Shown here one piece after another: positions 57,607 through 64,000 of a DNA stretch of 64,000 nt. The stretch spans positions 453,444 through 517,443 of the forward strand of contig LSRX01000163.1 of assembly GCA_001939145.1 (NCBI GenBank), in the 5' to 3' direction. How positions within the stretch are numbered: the first letter of the stretch is position 1; every line of letters begins with the position of its first letter. A model generated the notes under the pieces. It worked only from the letters and a program-made list of their open reading frames with translations, was not told the DNA's origin and did not search any database. Source of the stretch: Symbiodinium microadriaticum. Taxonomy: Eukaryota > Sar > Dinophyceae > Suessiales > Symbiodiniaceae. The position numbers were made by a program, and so were the translations under genes.

Positions 57607-59765
57607 ATATGTATATGCTTGTATGTGTATTTATGTAAATGCATACACTAATATGGATATACCAACAAAAACAGATTAACACGGACATAGACATGCTCTA
57701 CACCCAACAATGCTGAATGATCTCTAGTCAACGCTCTAAATCAAGCCGAAGTCTTGAATTTCCAACACGCCTACGAACAAAAAACGATGAATTTATCCGA
57801 GAGGCCGTACGGCCGTGATAAACAGCAAGCATGGCGTGCCAATGGCAAATATGGACTCAAGCTCGGGTAGGACGTAGTAGCAAGCGCACTCCCCTCAGGC
57901 GAGCAGAGCCCAGGAAGAAACATTCGAACAAACTCCCCTGGTTCGGTGCTTCGCCCGGACCTGCCTCTACAGGGGCGTTCAGAATTGGAACAAGGTCCCG
58001 TGTATGTTATATATGCCAGCACAGATCCCCAAACAGTGAAAGAGCATGCACGCGCCAGGACGACCACGACTCCGACCAGACCACCACGACGACGACCACC
58101 ACCACGACCACGAAAACCAAGAGAACGACCAGGACAACCTGAATCACCACGGGGACCAGCAACAGATCATCACGAGCACCAGGACCACCACAGGACCACG
58201 ATGCCAAACCGGCGGGATGAGAGCTGACGCGAAGGACCCCAAGCTGGCATTGGCCATCGCAGTCAGTATCATTACCTCATGTTGGCGTGTCGCTATGCTT
58301 CTCCATTCCATAAATCAGAATGTTCATGCCGTTAGGATAAGGCCGTGGCAATGCTGATAGTCCATCAGCTTTCCCTGCAAGTTCGCTTTCTCCCACTGAA
58401 GCAGTGCTTTTAGACCCCAAGCACTAAACCTTTCAAAGCCATAATAATCCACAAACTAGACAACCCAGAAGCCCCTTGCAGAAGCTCCCGAAGCCCTTGC
58501 CATTCAGGCTCTAGCGGCCATTCCCCATAGGAGACAAGAACACCTCCACAGCTCCCATGCCTGGCTTTCTCGGTCGTAGTACCCCGCGGATTCAAGGCTT
58601 TAGTGGTTTAGGACGTCTCCCTCCGCATGGCTAGGACGATACCCACGAAGCGAGGTTGCATCCCAAACCAGCCAAAGTTGAAGACTATACTGTGCTCATC
58701 ATCCACAAGACTAAGCCTATGCAAACGGAGCATGACTGGGGCAGCCTTTGGCAATCAGGGGTTTCAGCACTCGCGGGGTTCAGGTTTTGGTCCCAACCGC
58801 CCCTGCTGACCAAGTCGCACCACAGTGAATGCTTAGGGCTCACGTTTTCGACTCTCCCTCAAAGCAGGACACCGAACACCTACCCTGAAACCCCCACAAC
58901 CTACTCCCTGCACATGTTCGACACGATAAATTTTCCACACGTGGAAACATCTGTCTTTCTTTTCAGACAACTTGTCGCGACAATGACGCTTCTGACTTTT
59001 GTCGGGAGGAACCTATACGCGATCTAGCTGTGAAAACAACGTCTCCCGCAGTCAGGCTAACGGCAGGAGAAGCATGAGGTATCCAGCCCGCTTTCCGACG
59101 CCCTGCTGCAGCACATAGGCGCTTCGGGTCGAAGGATGTGGCTCAGAAGAGCCCTACGGTTTAGTACGGTTTAGCATCACTTTGCATTTCGTCGCTGCGG
59201 CGATACTGTTAGTACTTGGCGCAAGTGTCATCAGTACATGAATTACGTCATTCGCATAGTTTCAACCTTGCCAGGAAGGCTCCAGAGGAAGGCGGCGCAG
59301 ACGGCCAGAAGATGAAAAAACGTAGACACCAAGCCTTCCATCGTAGTATGGATTCGTCTCTTGAACTCTAGGGCTCTGTTTAGATGCAGGCTTTCACCCG
59401 GACTTTGACAGCTGTCCTAATGCCTCACTCGAACTGCTGAGTCTACTGCTACGACCTTCTTCGTTCTATGCTACTGCCATGCTTCTACAACGAGGGGGAG
59501 GCGGAGGAGGAACCGGAAGACGCTGCTGCTGCCTGTAGTGTTGCTGCGAGCGCCACTGCTTCCTCCTCCTCCTCCTACCCCTGCTGCTACTCTGTTACTG
59601 CCAATGACATGCCCGCGAAGTCGCCCAAAGCCTATTCGCAGAGTTGTGTACTCGTGCGCCCCGGCAAGCAGCAGCCAATCGTGAAGGATCCTGGGAAGTG
59701 ACAGGTACATGCACTTCAGGAACACGAGTTGTTAGCACTGTTAGCGACGGTGGCAAACGACGCCA
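57607..59765. other. No gene recognised
   Basis: Contains a GACCAC-rich low-complexity stretch (58060-58200). No exon with convincing borders. Confidence 0.35.
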
Positions 59766-60238
59766 GCAGCGATCACAACCCCCAACATGACCACAACCAC
59801 AACTACAACAGCAACAATGGCAACAACAGCCACAACGGTAACAGCAACAGCGACAACCACAACCACAATAATTGTTGCAATTGAACACTGTGTGAGCGGA
59901 CTGCACTACCGCACTAGGTGGACTCGTGAAACCGAACTAGTTCGAGAAGGTTAGCATGACTACGGATGCTTTACCACCGACAACAACAGCAGCAGCAGCA
60001 GCAGCAGCTGCAGCAGCAGCAGCAGCAGCAGCAGCACACCACCACCACCAGCGCCAGCGCCAGCGCCAGCGCCAGCGCCAGCGCCAGCACCAGCACCAGC
60101 ACCAGCACCAGCACCAGCACCAGCACCAGCACCAGCACCAGCACCAGCACCAGCACCAGCACCAGCACCAGCGCCAGCGCCAGCGCCAGCGCCAGCGCCA
60201 GCGCCAGCGCCAGCACCAGCACCAGCACCAGCACCAGC

Positions 60239-60291
<53 letters not shown>

Positions 60292-60470
60292 CACGACCAC
60301 AACGACTGCGACGACTGCTAGTGCTACTGCTGCTGCTACTGCTACTGCTACTACCAGCAACCACCAGCTATCGCCACCACCACTGCCACTTCCACTACCA
60401 CGTCGACGACGACGACTACTACTTACCACCAGTACCCTGGCTAACTGCTACCACTGCTGCCACATGGTCG
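59766..60470. repeat. CAG/CAC/CAGCGC/CGACCA compound array
   Basis: CAACA-rich sequence, then (CAG)n, (CAC)n, alternating (CAGCGC)n and (CAGCAC)n blocks, then (CGACCA)n and (CTACTG)n. All six frames stay open for over 100 codons as homopolymers or dipeptides, so I do not call a gene. Confidence 0.95.
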
Positions 60471-61380
60471 CGGCTAATTAAGACTACTGCTCCTACGACC
60501 GTCTGACTGCCGATCCCTGACACTGACCAGAAGGCTGGATATCGCTCTTACATCCTTTGCCATGTTCATTTTCTGTCGTATCAAGGCCGACCCTGCAAGG
60601 TCAATGACAAAGCCTAATGTCAACAATGACCACGCCGAGATGACATTGGCCAATTAGCAACGTGACTCACCTACAACCTTAAAGCCTCGAAGAAAAGTCG
60701 AACTCACTGAGGCCCTGTTCAGGACGCATCGGCTTAAGCACATGCAAACCTATGAGCTTGGGATTGCTAGAAAACTTTATTACAGCATTTTTAACTAGAA
60801 ACCCGGCATTTGGCTCTGAAGGCTTGCATTATTCGTACATGCTCAGAACTAATGTGATTGACTGCTTCGGTTTACTCATCAGGACAAAATGTAGGCTCTT
60901 ATTCCGAAGCCCTAAAGCCTAAGCCAAGCATCTTGGAAAGCCACCAGCCACCGATGCACCAAACATAAGCATGACGGGAGCGAGAGTTGTGCAGCGGGTT
61001 GATAATGCCTCGCGATACGAAACAATAATATTTTGTCGGGCTCAGCAGTGCTGGGCTTCTGTCGCTACGGGTAGTGGTCCTTTGATTGTGACTCAGTTAC
61101 TTTGTTTCTATTTCTTCCTGTGCCTATCATTGTTATTCTTATTTTCAGTGTATATTGCGTGACGCTATTGCGGGTCTCTTTGTTCACCTGCGGGCCGGCA
61201 TCGGGGGAACTGTCTCGATTTATCGATTCAACCGATCGAAGTACAACCAATGGAATCACTGGAACCCAACCGGGTTCCAGATTTCTCCTCAAAATCTCTG
61301 GTGAATTTTATTTAGATCTTGGAACCCTCCAGATGAACTTGAAGCCACTCCGATAAAACTACAACAGGTAGACCAGTGTT
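60471..61380. other. No gene recognised
   Basis: A plus frame near 61260-61355 (GSRFLLKISGEFYLDLGTLQ) is protein-like but has no clear borders. A palindrome GGAACCCAACCGGGTTCC lies at 61258-61275. Confidence 0.35.
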
Positions 61381-61835
61381 AATCCCTTCCCCCTTGTATT
61401 AAACACCCCCTAATGATAAAAACACATGGGACCCAATCCTCCCGAAATCACCCTTTAAAACCTATTCTGAATCAGGGCGGGGGGGGGGGGGGNNNNNNNN
61501 GGGGGGGGGGGGGGGGTTTTGGGGGTTAAAGGTTGCGGGTTTAGCGTGAGCCTCCCTGGTTGACAGCTGTCGGTCTTTTCCCAGCTGCTACTGCCTATCT
61601 GCAGCTCAGTCTGTGAGCGTGGCTGTCCGAAGCCTGCCGCACACCTTCACAAATCTGCAGGGCTGACCGCCTGTCTGTCTGAAAAGATCCTTGTCTGTCT
61701 TTGTGTTAATTACTAGTCTAATTCTTCACTATTGTACCCAAATCTGACATTGGAGATAAAAACACACCCTAAAATAACAACATCTGCCGAGTATCTATTG
61801 GGGGATGGGGCGTTTAATATTAGGGGGAAAGGATT
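61381..61835. mobile_element. MITE-like element, copy B (with gap)
   Basis: Left end AATCCCTTCCCCCTTGTATT (continuing AAACACCCCC) and reverse complement of the right end AATCCTTTCCCCCTAATATT (continuing AAACGCCCC) match well as terminal inverted repeats. About 100 bp after the left end matches copy A at 584. A poly-G run with eight N (61493-61500) breaks the inside. Confidence 0.55.
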
Positions 61836-61904
61836 GATCGGGAGCGCTCCGGGATGTCAAGTCACCAAAAGGCAGATTCGCCTGTGGACGTGTTTTCCAT
61901 GTGT

Positions 61905-62215
61905 ATATGTATACACACACACACACACATAAAGCGTCGAGCTCCGGATGTATATACATATTTATGTATACGTGTAGATATCTACATACATATGTATATA
62001 TATATATATGTATGTATATATATATATATACATGTAATATGTGTGTAATATGCACTCTCTCTCTCTCTATATATGTATGTATATGATTGACCATCTGATT
62101 ATTTACCTACTACGTACTTACTTACTTATATTTGTCTACTTACCTTGTCACTGACTGACTTACTTGCTTACTGATTTACTTACCTACTTTGTTACTGTAT
62201 TACTTACTTATATGT
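61905..62215. repeat. (CA)n, (TA)n, (TC)n and (TTAC)n arrays
   Basis: Short dinucleotide arrays to 62075 followed by degenerate TTACTTAC units. Confidence 0.85.
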
Positions 62216-62496
62216 TGACGGGTTGACAGGACATGACCTGAGCGATTGACCATCGCTCCTATTGACCCGTAAACCGTGCATGCATATACTTGCAGAGCTA
62301 GATCCGCTCAAGCAACTGATCGCGTGCGACCACATGTCAGTGTCCGCCAGTGACGACAAAAACGAAAATTCGTGCGCCTCTACAAAGTGCAGCTCGGCTG
62401 CTATGTCGGGCTGTTTCTCCGTTGCACTCCTGCTGCATCTGCCGCAAGGAGAAGGACCTGTCGCACCCTTGCGGCATCCGCTTCCCAAGCATTAAG

Positions 62497-63004
62497 CTGA
62501 CACGCTTCCCTGTGAAAGTCGTTGGCAATCGTTGGCAGGACAGACCCCCAAAGTCTTTTGACCCTACAATTCCGAACAGCGACCATGTGAGAGGGATCAG
62601 TATTTCCAATCTTTCGCCTCGTAGTCTGGAGTTTGGTGGAGTCTGGCTGCAAGTAATGTGCCTTGTGTACGGCTAGCTACAAGTAGTACGATTGAGGGTA
62701 CCCTGCTGATGTTTGCTCAGAACGCTTCTGCCAGCTGCAACCACCTGGTCACTGTGTACCTGCACCTTGTAAATATGCAGCTGCAGCGAACAAATCCCAG
62801 GGCATCGAGTCCAACACCACACTGTTAAGGCCACACTCGCAGAACAAGATCATGAACACTTGAAAGAGCAAGGTTCTCACAAGCATTTTAAGCCAAGGCA
62901 AGCAACGGGCAACGGGGTTCCAGGAAGTTCTGGCTGAGCCTGCTGTGATTGGTGTCTCCATTGCGAACCTCAGCCGTCTCCCAAGCAAGAGCATCGAGCT
63001 TTGG
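62497..63004 (+). CDS. Unrecognised gene, two exons (partial)
   Basis: Exon 62497-62652 has exactly 52 codons, beginning LTRFPVKVVGNRWQDRPPKS and ending SLEFGGVWLQ, with a strong donor (CTGCAA before GTAATG). Exon 62924-63004 follows CCAG|G in the same phase: EVLAEPAVIGVSIANLSRLP then SKSIELW. Each exon contains a similar motif, V-x-G-[IV]-S-I-[SA]-N-L-S followed by S-[LI]-E-[FL], as if a short unit is repeated. This might be a beta-rich or lipid-binding domain, but I cannot name it. Both ends of the gene are missing. The first exon may begin further left, since its frame stays open upstream. Confidence 0.5.
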
Positions 63005-64000
63005 GGTTGGGGATTTTAGCGTCTTCCTGAACATTGCAGGTCTGCGCGAGCGCTTAACCATCAACCACTGCATCCCGGCAGTAAGCCACTATGCCACTAG
63101 GCTAAACACGCAGGGCTTCGTCAACATGGTTGGTAAAATGTATAGGTTTTTTTCAGGGGCCCTAAAGTACACCTAGGGCCTCCGCATTCTTGTCAACTGA
63201 GGTGGCGGCCACGGCGAACACCTCGAGGGGACGTGGGCGCAAAACTGCAGTCTTTGGAGGTTTACCGTCTTGTCCAGATTTCCCTATAAGGACCATTTCA
63301 GGCATAAAGCTGTGTGACATGGAACGATATGGACTGTCGTAGAAACAGGCGCATCTCCCTCTTCGGTCACAGCTCCCACCTCCCCAAGATCACAGCACAG
63401 CTCACAGACCCTCAGGCACCCGACAACCCTCAGCACTCAGAGTTTCGCGCTTCGTGCATTTCTCAACCCGAGATCCGTGAAACCAGCGCAGGAACCTGAT
63501 TTCGAAACACCTGGCCAAAACAGGGCAAGGAAATGCAGATCCGACGATCTCGGGTAATACGAACCAGGGTTCCCATCAGGGCTTCTACCTAGATTTTCCA
63601 GTGCATTTTGAGGAGAGTTGGAGCTTTCCAGTAAACAAAAGATAACGGCAACCCCCAGAGACGAGGGATCGGGGGTCGGGGTATTTCAAGCAAGGTAGAC
63701 TCTGAAAAGGAGGTCCGCTATTCAGGGTCTAGATACACTATACTAAACCAGGGCGCATCCTCCCAGCTCCGATCAAAGGTTGTGGGCACCATGCCGCTTC
63801 CGAAGATCTTGATGAAGGTGCACGCCCTGGGCTCAATACTTAGGGCTTCAGGTTTTTGGGCTTTCCAGCGCTTTGAGAATTTAGTTTTGTGGTGCTTGCG
63901 CTTCATCGGGACTCATAGTTTTTTGGATAAGGTCTCGCGCTCGGGCTGAGCTTGATGAGGTTCTTGCCGTGATATGGCACGCGGTGAAACGGTAATAGGG
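63005..64000. other. No gene recognised
   Basis: Further exons of the plus-strand gene may lie here. A weak tRNA-like box A (complement of TAGCCTAGTGG, at about 63099-63109) lacks a box B. Confidence 0.35.

Noticed and set aside
59956..60481. Several frames over 120 codons on both strands
   Set aside because: All six frames are open because the array has a hexamer period without stop codons.
63060..63112. tRNA gene on the minus strand
   Set aside because: A box A-like TAGCCTAGTGG is present but there is no box B and no cloverleaf.
1..64000. CRISPR array or bacterial operon
   Set aside because: No regularly spaced unique spacers; the repeats are microsatellites, and coding sequence is split by introns.

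Overview
The window looks like a piece of nuclear genome from a dinoflagellate, most likely a symbiodiniacean. The signs are short exons in a sea of microsatellites, intron donors that are a mix of GT, GC and GA, acceptors that are nearly always AG followed by G, many short TTTAGGG-type (CCCTAAA) motifs scattered through the sequence, and a channel architecture (N-terminal coiled coil, one six-segment voltage-gated domain, C-terminal EF-hand) that I associate with dinoflagellates. There is no bacterial-style gene order, no rRNA and no CRISPR array. Long open frames are nearly all repeat artefacts. Real coding sequence is found by joining short exons whose splice phases agree.

The centrepiece is one large gene on the minus strand, from about 45042 down to 28461. 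I can read at least 13 exons: an N-terminal coiled-coil exon, S1, S2, S3, S4, S5, the pore loop, S6 in two exons, a linker helix, an EF-hand and a C-terminal tail. Most junctions agree in phase, and several use GC or GA donors. Its introns hold a (TAC)n higher-order repeat array of about 880 bp, a (GT)n/(TCTG)n block, a perfect palindrome of about 590 bp, a broken LINE-type reverse transcriptase element flanked by direct repeats, and long (CATA)n tracts.

Left of it (1-28 kb) are pieces of other genes: the C-terminal end of a peptide deformylase (minus, 10.0-10.2 kb), three exons of a short-chain dehydrogenase (minus, 17.5-18.0 kb), a GNAT acetyltransferase exon (minus, 27.4 kb), a three-exon unknown gene (plus, 23.8-24.4 kb) and several single exon candidates. 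tRNA-related SINE-like units lie at 20.7, 21.7 and 22.1 kb.

Right of it (45-64 kb) are an unknown multi-exon plus-strand gene ending at 53610 with a tandemly duplicated in-frame acceptor, an unknown minus-strand gene with a membrane-like exon (54.4-56.7 kb), a foldback element, a large CAG/CAC/GAC array at 60 kb, and a plus-strand gene fragment at 62.5-63.0 kb. Two copies of a TIR-bearing, MITE-like element sit near opposite ends of the window (584 and 61381). The genes do not form an operon or an evident pathway. All exon borders were read by eye and are provisional. There are three assembly gaps: 35324, 45918-45919 and 61493-61500.
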